In this document: piece after piece, positions 45,962-54,632 of the stretch
Layout of the letters: every line of letters starts with the position of its first letter
Position numbering within the stretch: position 1 is the stretch's first letter
Source: an uncultured Pseudomonadales bacterium
Lineage (GTDB): Bacteria; Pseudomonadota; Gammaproteobacteria; Pseudomonadales; Azotimanducaceae
DNA length: 64,000 nt
Assembly (NCBI GenBank): GCA_951813515.1
Contig: OX638346.1
Location: 3,279,617-3,343,616, forward strand
Direction: 5' to 3'
Program-made: the position numbers and the translations under genes
The notes under the pieces: generated by a model
What the model was told of the DNA's origin: nothing
Seen by the model: the letters and a program-made list of their open reading frames with translations, nothing else
The model's database searches: none

Positions 45962-46363
45962 TCAGGATTTGGATTCCGCTGCCAGAAGATCATGGAACCT
46001 CTCGAGAAGGGCTCCATAGTCTCGAACCCATCCGCGAACAGTCCCCGTCGTGCGATCCGGCAGTCGCATTTTCGTCGCCAGTTCGGCGAGCCGGTCCTCC
46101 TCTATCGACGAAGACGTTCCGTCGGCCAGCGCCAACAGGAATGCGTCCCGATAGATCAGTATGCGCGTAGACCACGAAACCTCGGATAGGTCAGTCGGAA
46201 CGTTCGGCAAGGCATCCAAATCCACGCCGAACTGGGAGGCGTAGCGCTCCAAGATCGCCTGTTCCTCTGGATCGGTCCCGTCAGAATGCGCAATGTCGGC
46301 GAGTATCGCGACGTAGTGTTCCGGCGAAAAGTCGTCTAGGGAATCCGGGGATAACAGTTTCAT
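45962..46363 (-). CDS. TerB-like protein
   Basis: A 133-residue all-helical protein with the two-repeat acidic motif of TerB/DjlA-type domains: YVAILADIAHSDGTDPEEQA then DAFLLALADGTSSSIEEDRL. Such domains bind metal and membranes and occur in tellurite-resistance and phage-defence gene groups. The start is fixed by AGGAG inside the last codons of the preceding gene, whose stop is only 2 bp away, so the two are translated together. Confidence 0.75.
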   Translation of the reverse strand: MKLLSPDSLDDFSPEHYVAILADIAHSDGTDPEEQAILERYASQFGVDLDALPNVPTDLSEVSWSTRILIYRDAFLLALADGTSSSIEEDRLAELATKMRLPDRTTGTVRGWVRDYGALLERFHDLLAAESKS

Positions 46364-46365
46364 CG

Positions 46366-47829
46366 CTACTCCTGCATGAATACGTCTAGGTCGTCTCGCG
46401 ACCGGATGATGTCATCACTGCGCACGTCAACAGCCGCCGCGAAGCGAATGCTCGCCGCCATCCTCAATTCGGTGTTGATGCCTTCGTCGAAGGCTATGCG
46501 GGCCAAATCCTCGAGCCGGCCGAAGTTCGCGTCGAGCTCGACCACCACAGCGCGCAAAGCATCGTCGAGCCTCTCGATCGCCACCGTCTCGAATCGCCGC
46601 AGCCGCTCGATCAACTCCGACTCCGCCTCACCGAGGCTGTCCTTGACCGCCGACGCCACGAGCTTCCCGGCAACGCTGCCTATGAACGCCCCTAACACCG
46701 GAACCGGGATAAGCGTCTGCCCGGCCACCGCTGCGATGCCCACGACCGCTGCGTCGGCGGCGACGATCAGCGACAAGTCCGCGAACTCCTCGTCGCTGAT
46801 GCTGCCCTGCTGATGCTCCTTGAGCAATGCGCCGATCCCCATGAGGCCACTCACCAGTGAACCGGCAAACGGCGCGGCCAAATCGGTTGAGTTGGTTAGC
46901 CAATACACCGAAAAGCCGGCGACGGCGCCGGTACCTGCGCCCGTCGCCGTATTCAGCCCGACGTCCTTCCAATCCTCCGTCGAGAACTCGCCCTCGCGAA
47001 ACGGGTTCTTACCTTCGCGGTGCTTTGCCCAAAGCGTCCCGGCGAGCGTCACGCCGGCACCGACTGCCGCACCTACAGCGGCCGCCTCAACCGAACCCGC
47101 CAAGGATGGTCCATGCTCGTCCGGCGCTTGGTCCCTCAGCTCCTCGTCGTCTCTCTTGAGTCCCTGCTCCTGGCGGTCAACCGTCTTGTGGACTTCGCCC
47201 TGCTGAACCTCGCCATAGGTGGCTTCCCCGGCGTCGACCAGATCCTCGATTGACCGGCCCGTCTCGCGCTGCAGCGCCTCGATCTGTGCCTTCAACTGCT
47301 CAATGTGCCTTTCCGACAGGCCATCTACGGTGTCGGTCTCCCTGAGTTCCCGCAGTTGCTCAAACTGGTCCCGGGGAATGTGGTATCGGCCCTCGCCGGT
47401 CACGAAGGCGTTGTTCTCCTCGGCGTGGGACGCGACTCCATCGAGAGTGTTGCGCAATCCGTTGTAGTACTTGGATTGGATGTCCACCCCTCCGTCCACG
47501 TAGTCGACAGGGCCGGTCCTAGGGACATCCTCGATATTCGCTGACGGTGTCCGTTGATGCAGTGCCTCCGACGCGCGGCGAACGCCCACGTGCACCTGCT
47601 CCGCGATCTCGCCGTGCTTGGTGTTCGCATTGCCCAAAATGTGCTGGGGCGATCCAATGAAGTCTCGAACTCGCAGCATCTCCGCCATGGCTTCCCGCAA
47701 CGCCCGATCCTGGTTCTCCAGTGCTTCGGCGAGGGCGGCGCCACGAATCGCCGCTTCGAGTCCGACCCAAGAACCCGACGTCTGGGCCGCGACGTGCGGG
47801 CCGGACGCCTTGTCTTCAGCCTTGCCCAT
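46366..47829 (-). CDS. Membrane protein of the four-gene cassette
   Basis: A 487-residue protein of no known family. Residues 1-250 are coiled-coil and charged (QLRELRETDTVDGLSERHIE, QLKAQIEALQRETGRSIEDL). Residues 255-400 contain several Gly/Ala-rich hydrophobic segments (AAAVGAAVGAGVTLAGTLW, GAGTGAVAGFSVYWL, AADAAVVGIAAVAGQTLIPV), like glycine-zipper membrane regions, followed by an amphipathic helix pair and a C-terminal helical domain. It overlaps the preceding gene by 14 bp and the next starts 2 bp after its stop. Pore formation or membrane remodelling would fit but is inference. Confidence 0.7.
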   Translation of the reverse strand: MGKAEDKASGPHVAAQTSGSWVGLEAAIRGAALAEALENQDRALREAMAEMLRVRDFIGSPQHILGNANTKHGEIAEQVHVGVRRASEALHQRTPSANIEDVPRTGPVDYVDGGVDIQSKYYNGLRNTLDGVASHAEENNAFVTGEGRYHIPRDQFEQLRELRETDTVDGLSERHIEQLKAQIEALQRETGRSIEDLVDAGEATYGEVQQGEVHKTVDRQEQGLKRDDEELRDQAPDEHGPSLAGSVEAAAVGAAVGAGVTLAGTLWAKHREGKNPFREGEFSTEDWKDVGLNTATGAGTGAVAGFSVYWLTNSTDLAAPFAGSLVSGLMGIGALLKEHQQGSISDEEFADLSLIVAADAAVVGIAAVAGQTLIPVPVLGAFIGSVAGKLVASAVKDSLGEAESELIERLRRFETVAIERLDDALRAVVVELDANFGRLEDLARIAFDEGINTELRMAASIRFAAAVDVRSDDIIRSRDDLDVFMQE

Positions 47830-48682
47830 ACGTCACCTTCGACACCAGCAACTTGCCGAGCGACCGGATGTGGTTGACCAGGGCCGCAAGCCGTTCCTTC
47901 TCGGCGTTTCCGAACTCCCCGTAGTCGCGCGGAGCCTCCCTCTCCAGCCAGTCCAAATCACCCAAGCAACCATCCGCGTGCCGGCTGACACTCGCCGACA
48001 GTCCTTCTATCTCGGCTTTCGCCGCCCTCAGCGAACGGATCTCCGCCTCCACTTCCACGCGCCTTTGTGTGGCCCCTTCCGCCTGCTTCCTGTTCTTGGA
48101 GTGCAGGTACGCGGCGGAACCAGCCAGGGTCACCCCAGCGACTGTCCATCCCACCGGACCGGCCAGGGCCAGAAGCGCGTTTCCTGCAGCCATGCCACCT
48201 CCACCGGCGGCCAACGCGCCGCCGCCGAGCCAGGCAAGCGCGGCGTTGGTCGCCGCAGCTCCCGAGAGCGCGGAGATCGCCGTGCCCGTTGATGCTGTCC
48301 CAAAGGTCGTCGCTACCGCGACCGCCGCAGACGGACCCAGGGCGGCAACTCCCACTCCAGCCACGGCGCCCGCCGTGCCGGTCGCGCTTCCAACGGTAGT
48401 GGATTGCGCCGCTTCCACCTCAAGTCGCTCCGCTTGGCTTTCGAACCGACCCGATTCAACGCGGTACTGTTCAACCGTCTTGTCGAACTCCTTGGGCGAG
48501 TGGGCCAAGCTGTTTACGTAGCCTTCAACCCTCTCGATCACCTCGTTCGCCGCTCGCCGACGTTGTGAGAGCAACTCCGCGCTCGCCTCGGTGGCGTCTT
48601 CGCGGGCCTTGGCATGCTCTTCGACCGACGTCTTGAGTTTCTCCAACGCCTCGCGACGCACCGACGAGTTCAGCATGGTCAT
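47816..48682 (-). CDS. Coiled-coil glycine-zipper membrane protein, first of the cassette
   Basis: A 288-residue protein. N-terminal coiled coil (VRREALEKLKTSVEEHAKAR, AANEVIERVEGYVNSLAH), a long Gly/Ala/Val-rich membrane region (about 95-185; GAVAGVGVAALGPSAAVAVA, GGGMAAGNALLALAGPVGW), then a second coiled coil (QRRVEVEAEIRSLRAAKAEI) and a short closing domain. The organisation mirrors that of the second protein, suggesting they assemble together. No family recognised. Its last 14 bp overlap the next gene. Confidence 0.72.
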   Translation of the reverse strand: MTMLNSSVRREALEKLKTSVEEHAKAREDATEASAELLSQRRRAANEVIERVEGYVNSLAHSPKEFDKTVEQYRVESGRFESQAERLEVEAAQSTTVGSATGTAGAVAGVGVAALGPSAAVAVATTFGTASTGTAISALSGAAATNAALAWLGGGALAAGGGGMAAGNALLALAGPVGWTVAGVTLAGSAAYLHSKNRKQAEGATQRRVEVEAEIRSLRAAKAEIEGLSASVSRHADGCLGDLDWLEREAPRDYGEFGNAEKERLAALVNHIRSLGKLLVSKVTYGQG

Positions 48683-48791
48683 CCACCAGTGGTTTCGCCG
48701 TGATCGTAGACAGCGTCCGCCTGTCTTTCAAGAACGGGGCTTTCCGGCAACCGTTCTCCCCCGGCAAACGTCTCCGACCCCGCCTTGGTTC

Positions 48792-48995
48792 ATGGAACAA
48801 CCGCCTCCCGGCGTTCGACGCCTCCGCGCCGAGTTCGCAGACCTAATGAACCGCATAGGGCAACCCTTCAATGCCTCGAGCGTGGCAATGGCCGCGGGCC
48901 GAGACCGCACCCCGATCTGGCGTAGCGTCGTCTACCCGCAGAGATTCCGCTTGGTCAGCGTTGTCGCGCCGTTCTGGCTTCCGGGCGATGCCTAA
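48792..48995 (+). CDS. Possible small protein
   Basis: Sixty-seven codons from ATG (MEQPPPGVRRLRAEFADLM) with GC-rich third positions and a helix-turn-helix-like part (NASSVAMAAGRDRTPIW). No ribosome site is evident and no homologue is recognised. It is divergent from the cassette and could be its regulator, but it may be chance. Confidence 0.3.
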   Translation: MEQPPPGVRRLRAEFADLMNRIGQPFNASSVAMAAGRDRTPIWRSVVYPQRFRLVSVVAPFWLPGDA

Positions 48996-49318
48996 CGGCC
49001 CGCGCTCTATCGCCTTCGGCGACCAAGCCGCGCAAGCGGTCTTGGCCCTGGCGGGTAACGATCGCTATCGCTTCCGCCCTCCGGGCGGTGAGGTCGCAAC
49101 TGACGACCCCATTGAACCCGTAAACGCGATCCTGCCGGCGCAACGGTGTAGGCAAAGCCGCATTCACGGACGAAAGCCAACCTCACCGATTTCTCGCCGC
49201 AAGCCGCCGCCTTAACTTCGCGCGCGTCGTTCGCACTCGCCGATTCGCTCCCGGTCGGTCGCGTCCTGCCCAGCAGCGACAACGGCGTCGTTCGTCGGAT
49301 GGTGCCAACGTGCCATGC
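48996..49318. other. Region without a supported gene
   Basis: GC-rich sequence between the doubtful small gene and the duplicated upstream region. Nothing recognised. Confidence 0.4.
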
Positions 49319-49475
49319 GTGCTCACCGGTCAACCTGGCGGTTCTCCGCTGGCGCTCCGACCTCGCTGGCGCGAGGTGACCGGCCTGCGCGCGCATGGCG
49401 CCTGTCCAAGCACCGACGCACTCCCGCGTCGGCAACTCAGCCTGAGCAGGAGATCACCATGGACCTTGATACCCG
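49319..49475 (+). repeat. Upstream region of the Cys-rich gene (copy 2 of the duplication)
   Basis: Counterpart of 44998-45145 in the same orientation. It ends with the ribosome site gagcaggagatcacc and the first codons of the Cys-rich gene at 49459. Confidence 0.7.
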
Positions 49476-49998
49476 CATCGCCCAGTGGAGCGGACAGCTG
49501 CCGCCGGGCTTCGTTCCGCACGCCGTTATCCGGCAGCACCCGCCACGATGCGTGCAGCCGAGATGCAAAAGACCTTGCGCCCGCAAGGCCAACGGAGAGT
49601 GGGCGCGATCATGCCAGCCGTGCCTCGACCGCCGGGCGAGATCCTGCAAACGTCGCAGGGAGGCGCTGGTCGCAGAAGGCGGCTGCCGGCGTTGCGCGTA
49701 CCGCAAACGGGCGGAGTGCGACTTCCTCTGTCCGCGATGCCGGGAGGACCGGGATATCGAACGCGCGCAGAAGCGCCGGGACGCCATCGACGCCGCCGCG
49801 ATCGACGAGTTCGCCGCACAGCCGGAGCGCGTCCACAAGGCGAGCAATCTCGATTGCGGGATCTCGCCCTGGAACGCCAGACCGAAGCGGCAGGCGTCCG
49901 CGGCATACTGGTCGCCCCTGCCAGACCCCGAACCGAAATCCGAGCAGACGTGGCGGCAGTCGCTCGACGACAATGGATGGCGGTTGAGCCGCCACTAG
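49459..49998 (+). CDS. Cys-rich, probably zinc-binding protein
   Basis: A 179-residue protein. Residues 30-100 hold at least ten Cys in CxxC or CxxxC spacing (CVQPRCKRPCARK, SCQPCLDRR, GGCRRCAYRKRAECDFLCP, CPRCRED), interleaved with Arg and Lys, consistent with two or three zinc ribbons binding nucleic acid. The C-terminal 60 residues are of low complexity and end in WRLSRH. AGGAG lies 8 nt before the ATG. No family recognised; it precedes the recombinase cassette by about 450 bp. Confidence 0.65.
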   Translation: MDLDTRIAQWSGQLPPGFVPHAVIRQHPPRCVQPRCKRPCARKANGEWARSCQPCLDRRARSCKRRREALVAEGGCRRCAYRKRAECDFLCPRCREDRDIERAQKRRDAIDAAAIDEFAAQPERVHKASNLDCGISPWNARPKRQASAAYWSPLPDPEPKSEQTWRQSLDDNGWRLSRH

Positions 49999-50445
49999 CG
50001 CGGCATTCACGGTCGGCGCGCACGACACCACAATCGTTGCGCTTCGACCGCACCAGGCGCTCCCAGAAGCCACGGCGCGTTGCGGGCGGTCAGGGGCGAC
50101 GGTCACGTCGGCGCAGCGAACCCTTGACGGCCCGCCACACGCCGCGACGCTGCTGCTCGGGATGGCGACCGCGGCTTCCTCCAGGGCGACGATGCCCGCC
50201 TTGTCGCCAATGTCCCCGCGCAGCACCACTGCGGGCGCCATCGCTGCCCGTGCGGCGAGCACATCCGATCCGCGTCACCGGAGCGCAGAGCGCTGCGGGC
50301 AGTCCCTCCCGGTCTCTCGCGATATAGCGTTTAAGCATTTGATAAACATGAATTAATTGCACCTGTTCCTCGCATGGTGTATGGACGTTCCAATGCACCC
50401 GTCTTCGAACTTCACCGCGGCCCGACGGCCGCTTCGCCTCGCCCG
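49999..50445. other. Region before the recombinase cassette, no gene
   Basis: No coding frame supported. The right end (50325-50360) is AT-rich (gtttaagcatttgataaaca) and is the likely promoter of the downstream cassette. Confidence 0.4.
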
Positions 50446-50706
50446 ATGACGAAGCCCGCGCCCGGTTCGAGCGACGGAAACACCTTCGACGCGGCCGCCG
50501 AGGCGGCGCGCCTGAGAGCCGAGACCCGCGCCCGGCGCCGTCCCCGCTACCGCCGCTCGCGCCTCGACCGCTACAAGGGCGAGCTGATCGCCCTGCGCGC
50601 CGAGGGGTGCACCACGGCGGAACTGCAGCGCTGGCTGCTCGCCCGCCGCGTCCGTGTCCAGCACGCCACCGTCGCCCGCTGGCTGCGGCGCCACTGCGCG
50701 GGCTGA
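50446..50706 (+). CDS. Small Arg-rich helix-turn-helix protein
   Basis: An 86-residue protein. After an acidic and Ala-rich start it has an Arg-rich linker (RRRPRYRRSRLDRYKGELIA) and a helix-turn-helix (LRAEGCTTAELQRWLLARRV, QHATVARWLRRH). Such proteins sit at the front of small recombinase cassettes and probably regulate them or assist recombination. The stop is 4 bp before the recombinase start. The ATG at 50446 is preferred; another at 50374 is possible. Confidence 0.65.
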   Translation: MTKPAPGSSDGNTFDAAAEAARLRAETRARRRPRYRRSRLDRYKGELIALRAEGCTTAELQRWLLARRVRVQHATVARWLRRHCAG

Positions 50707-50710
50707 GAAG

Positions 50711-51622
50711 GTGCCGAAGTTCCGTTCCATCCGGTCGCCGGAACGACAGGCGGAGGCCGTGGTGGGACGCCTCGTCAACCTCGTGTCAGCGCTGCGCCGC
50801 AATCCGGCCAGACCCGCTTCGGTACGCACCGTCGCCAACTACCGGGACTGCCTGCTCCAGATCGCCCGGCGCATCGCTGCGGAGGGACGCGAACTGCGCG
50901 ACCTCACGCCCGAGACCGCGGTCGATTACCTGCGCACCCGCACCGCCGATCTCGGCCAGAAGGCGCTCGACATGCACCGGCAGTCGCTGCAGGCCATGCT
51001 CGTCCATGTCTCCCGGCGGCTCCCGGAAGACGAACGCCTCGCCGTGGTCCGCTCGGCAAAGCCGCGCCGCACGGGGGGGAGGGCGTACCGGCCGGAGCAG
51101 ATCCGCATGGTCGCCGCCGCGCAGAACGCGCGCAACGGGCTCTCGACGCTGATCGCCCACGCCGCCGGACTGCGGGCGCACGAGCTGCTGACGCTCGCCC
51201 GCCCTGGCGAGCAGCCGCCCGACCGCCGCCCCGCGCGTCCGGAGAAGTTCGCCCACAGGCCGGGACGCGACTACACGGTGATCGGCAAGGGCGGCCTAGT
51301 GCGAGTAGTCCGGCTCCCGGACCATCTGGCGGATCGTCTCGAGGAACGCCGCCGGGAGGAACGGGCGCGCGTCACCGACCGCGGCATCCACTACACCTCC
51401 CGGTACGACGTGGCCGGCGGCACGCCGTGGAGCGTCAGTTTCGGCAGCGCCTCCAAGCGGGCGCTGGGCTGGACCGCAGGCGCCCATGGTGCTCGACATG
51501 CGTACGCCCAGGAACGCATGGACGAACTGCAGCGCACACTCGTCCGCGCTGACGCTTTGGAGACCGTCAGCCAGGAGCTTGGGCATTTTCGCCCGCAGAT
51601 CACGGAGACCTACTTGAGGTGA
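50711..51622 (+). CDS. Tyrosine recombinase, second family
   Basis: A 303-residue recombinase unlike the P4 integrase. An N-terminal SAM-like domain (ASVRTVANYRDCLLQIARRI) precedes the catalytic domain with Arg155 (AAGLRAHELLTL), Lys193 (IGKGGLVRVV), His259-x-x-Arg262 (AGAHGARHAYAQ), His292 (LGHFRPQITETY) and nucleophile Tyr301, only two residues before the end. It begins with GTG just after the small HTH gene, with GAGAAG before it, and its stop overlaps the next start (GTGA), so three genes form one unit. It may move this cassette within the island. Confidence 0.87.
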   Translation: MPKFRSIRSPERQAEAVVGRLVNLVSALRRNPARPASVRTVANYRDCLLQIARRIAAEGRELRDLTPETAVDYLRTRTADLGQKALDMHRQSLQAMLVHVSRRLPEDERLAVVRSAKPRRTGGRAYRPEQIRMVAAAQNARNGLSTLIAHAAGLRAHELLTLARPGEQPPDRRPARPEKFAHRPGRDYTVIGKGGLVRVVRLPDHLADRLEERRREERARVTDRGIHYTSRYDVAGGTPWSVSFGSASKRALGWTAGAHGARHAYAQERMDELQRTLVRADALETVSQELGHFRPQITETYLR

Positions 51623-52116
51623 CCACGCTCACGATCCACCTCAGCCAGGTCCAGATCGAGGTTCTCGACTCGATCATGAGCGGCCGGCGCGACTACCACT
51701 TCGACGACCACAGCCGCGGCCACGCCATCGGCGAGATCCTGCTCAAGCACCACCAACTGCTCGGGGAGCGCGACGACCGCAAGGCCGAGGCGGACGCGGC
51801 CAAGGAAGCGCTTCGCGACCAGCTCGTTGCCGTGATCCAGGAACGGGACGCTGTCCGCAGGGCGCTCGATGCCGAGCGCGCCACCCGCCGCCGCGACCGC
51901 GAACGGCACGCCCGGGTCCGGGAAAGTCTGCGCGGCGCGCGAAACGCCCTCCAGCGTCTGGGCGAGTCACGCGCCACGTACCGCGATCTCGCGCTGCGCG
52001 TCGAGGCCGCGCTGCTGCGCACCGTGCCACGCCGAGACCTCGGCGACCTCGAAGGCCGCCTCGCCCGCGCGCTGCGCGCCGCCGGTTTCACGATGCCCGG
52101 CGCGCCCGACGGCTAG
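51619..52116 (+). CDS. Coiled-coil protein of the recombinase cassette
   Basis: A 165-residue, highly charged protein, almost all coiled coil (residues 45-135; KAEADAAKEALRDQLVAVIQ, RRRDRERHARVRESLRGARN) after a short N-terminal region (TTLTIHLSQVQIEVLDSIM). It starts with GTG overlapping the recombinase stop, so translation is coupled. Likely an accessory factor for recombination; no named family. Confidence 0.65.
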   Translation: MTTLTIHLSQVQIEVLDSIMSGRRDYHFDDHSRGHAIGEILLKHHQLLGERDDRKAEADAAKEALRDQLVAVIQERDAVRRALDAERATRRRDRERHARVRESLRGARNALQRLGESRATYRDLALRVEAALLRTVPRRDLGDLEGRLARALRAAGFTMPGAPDG

Positions 52117-52943
52117 CCGCGCACCGGCCGCGAATCCGCGATCGCCGTCGGCGCGGTCCGGCGCCGCCCCGACGCGCCCCTGGCGCGATGTGTCCGAACG
52201 CCGCTGGATGCCTCGTCGAAGCCGCTGCTCGCCCGGACGCTGGGAAAGGGTCCTGGCGGACGCCTGTTCCCAGCGTCCGGGCTCGCCTTGCCGCGTTTCG
52301 CTCACAATTGGCCGCTAACACGCGCTGCGCACACCCGTAAACGCCGCTTGCCCCGCGTCCGGGGAGCGTCTACGATCCGCGCCAACACCTGCCCATCTGG
52401 GCAAACAGACGCCGGGATCTGCAACCTGGACATGGCTTCCCCACCATGCAAATCATCGGGAAGAGTCCACCGCGTGGGCCCCAGCATGACCCCAGCTGAA
52501 TCAACGGGCGCAGCCGCCAGGAGCGGCCTCTTCAGCAACATCCCGGCTGACACAACCGGAGCGCGAATCAGGCAGACCGCAGGGTAACCCAACGAGACGC
52601 CTCGACCCGCGACAAACGGTCGAACAATACGGGTAGACGCGCAAGCGTCGCAGACGTTCCACTGACCAAAGGAACAGCGCGAGAGCAGTGCCGGCGCCGT
52701 CCGCGAGGACGAAACAGGGTGCGAATAGGATGACCGGAGTAGTGACCCGGGATTCCGCTCAGCACCGACCGATCGCAAGCATCGGTCGAATGCGAGCAAC
52801 TTTCTTACACCACAGTCCGAACGCTTGCATCACGGCCGACGGTGGGTTAGCCCCATACTACCGATGCTGTCACCGAACGCGACGCCGGTTCGTGTGTGGA
52901 CGAGCAGCACTCACGCTATCGCGTTCTGCATCGTCGCGGGTCG
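52117..52943. other. Intergenic region without a supported gene
   Basis: About 830 bp between convergent units. No frame on either strand has a recognisable domain. Possible terminators were not resolved by eye. Confidence 0.4.
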
Positions 52944-54602
52944 TCAGAGACGCCACACGCTGGCAAGACAAGCTGTCAGTTCAACCTGCCGCTCTTCTAG
53001 AACCTCCGGGGTCCAAGCTGCCATGTCCAGCACCTGCGATGTGATCGCAAACGTCGCGACTCCGTTTCTACGGAAGTACTCATTCTTCTTCCGCTCAAAA
53101 TCGAAGTTCTGCGCCTGTGCATTCTTCCGGCGCGAAAGGAGCACCAGGTTCGCCAGACGATGGGTCCAGGCATCCCGTTCCTCCTCGTTCGGGAACCAAT
53201 TCAACCATTCGGACTCGTCCCCCGGAGTTTGCGGAAGCACGTGTTCCACACTCACCACCTTCTGCTCGTAGGTCGCTCCGCCTGCGGCCAACTCGGTGTC
53301 GAGCCGCAGCAAGACCGGCATGCACACTCGCCTTTGGAGATAGATCGGCCCATTGATCGCCTCCTGCACAAGCGCTTTCTCATCCTCCATCAACTGGAGC
53401 TGTGAGTCCGACGACCAGAGATCCGCTCCGGACTCAATCTCCTCAACCACCCCTGCGTACCGACCGATGCGGCTGTTGATGTTCCACCGAAGAATCAGCA
53501 TGGCGTAAGCAAGCCGCTCAAGGTCGCGCGTGAAGTTCTCCAGCGCCTCTGGTTCTGTCGCGTGCCTATGGAAGAACGCCATGGCCGGCGGGACCCAGTC
53601 GAAATTGTCGATACGACCCAGATGGCTAAGGTGACCGTTGATGCTGTTCCCACGTTCAAGGTCTTCGCACGCTGCCCGAGTCACGATCCGATACGCCCCC
53701 GCCATCGGGGATAATGTCTCGTCGATGAACTCGCATCCGCTGATGTCCGCTAGAACGCCTTCCCGAAACTCGCGGGTGAGGTTCCCCCGTGCCTTGCTCT
53801 TCACGTGGATCATCCGAATGTGCGCGAACAGGTCCCGGAAGTCGTCCCGCCCAAGATCCTCTTCGATGCTCTCCCACTCGCTCGTATAGATGGGCCGCCG
53901 CTCAGCGTCGATACCTCCAATCACCTCCGCCTTGAGGATGTCCGTCGGCGACAGATTCAGGCCGCGGTCGTTCATCACCGCGAATATCCGGTACGCGGAC
54001 TCCTGGTCCGAAGCTGACACAACCACCAGGTAGCATTTCCGTATCAGAAACCCTGCAAAGGCCGATAGGAGCGACGGGGTCAACCCTCTGAGCCCGCTCC
54101 AGATATGACTCGCGTTTTCTCGAAGACGCAGCTGGCTGTCTGGGCGGGTCTCGCGGCTCTCGACAAACCCCTGCAACGCGCCGGTTTGCTGAACCTGCCG
54201 CCTGAATACGTCCCGGTCCCTTTCTCTCAACGTAAGCCGAAAGCGATCTTCAATGCCCGCAAGGCGCCGCCCTCTAGCCCTGATGTGGCTGTCGAGTTCC
54301 AACCTGTCGTCTTCGTCGTCAATCAGTTCGCGTAGCGCACAGAACAGGATTGACAGCGTCGTGAGCCGTTGCTGACCGTCTACGACCTCCGCTCTCGGCT
54401 CGCTCTCTTCCTTAATGAGCACAATGCTTCCGAGGAAATAGTCGGCCTCTCCATCGCTTTGCACGGCATTGAGCAGATCGTCCAATAGCTCCCCCGTCTG
54501 CTCCGTCGTCCAAGCGTACGGTCGCTGATAGGCTGGAATCTCGAATACGAAATCATCGCTGAAGATCTTCCCGAGTTGCTTTTCTTCTGCCTTGATCGAC
54601 AT
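52944..54602 (-). CDS. GmrSD-type (DUF262 and HNH) nuclease
   Basis: A 552-residue protein combining the DUF262 ParB/NTPase-like domain (IPAYQRPYAW, FLGSIVLI, the signature DGQQRLTTLSIL at about 75-87) with a C-terminal DUF1524 HNH nuclease (VSVEHVLPQTPGDESEWLNW, LANLVLLSRRKNAQAQNFDF, the His and Asn of the active site). GmrSD-type proteins are type IV restriction enzymes that cut glucosylated or otherwise modified phage DNA. The start at 54602 is decided by GGAGGA nine bases upstream; the GTG at 54611 is too close to it. It ends the restriction operon, 30 bp after hsdS. Confidence 0.9.
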   Translation of the reverse strand: MSIKAEEKQLGKIFSDDFVFEIPAYQRPYAWTTEQTGELLDDLLNAVQSDGEADYFLGSIVLIKEESEPRAEVVDGQQRLTTLSILFCALRELIDDEDDRLELDSHIRARGRRLAGIEDRFRLTLRERDRDVFRRQVQQTGALQGFVESRETRPDSQLRLRENASHIWSGLRGLTPSLLSAFAGFLIRKCYLVVVSASDQESAYRIFAVMNDRGLNLSPTDILKAEVIGGIDAERRPIYTSEWESIEEDLGRDDFRDLFAHIRMIHVKSKARGNLTREFREGVLADISGCEFIDETLSPMAGAYRIVTRAACEDLERGNSINGHLSHLGRIDNFDWVPPAMAFFHRHATEPEALENFTRDLERLAYAMLILRWNINSRIGRYAGVVEEIESGADLWSSDSQLQLMEDEKALVQEAINGPIYLQRRVCMPVLLRLDTELAAGGATYEQKVVSVEHVLPQTPGDESEWLNWFPNEEERDAWTHRLANLVLLSRRKNAQAQNFDFERKKNEYFRRNGVATFAITSQVLDMAAWTPEVLEERQVELTACLASVWRL

Positions 54603-54632
54603 CCTCGACACTCCTCCGTTTTGCGCCTGAAC

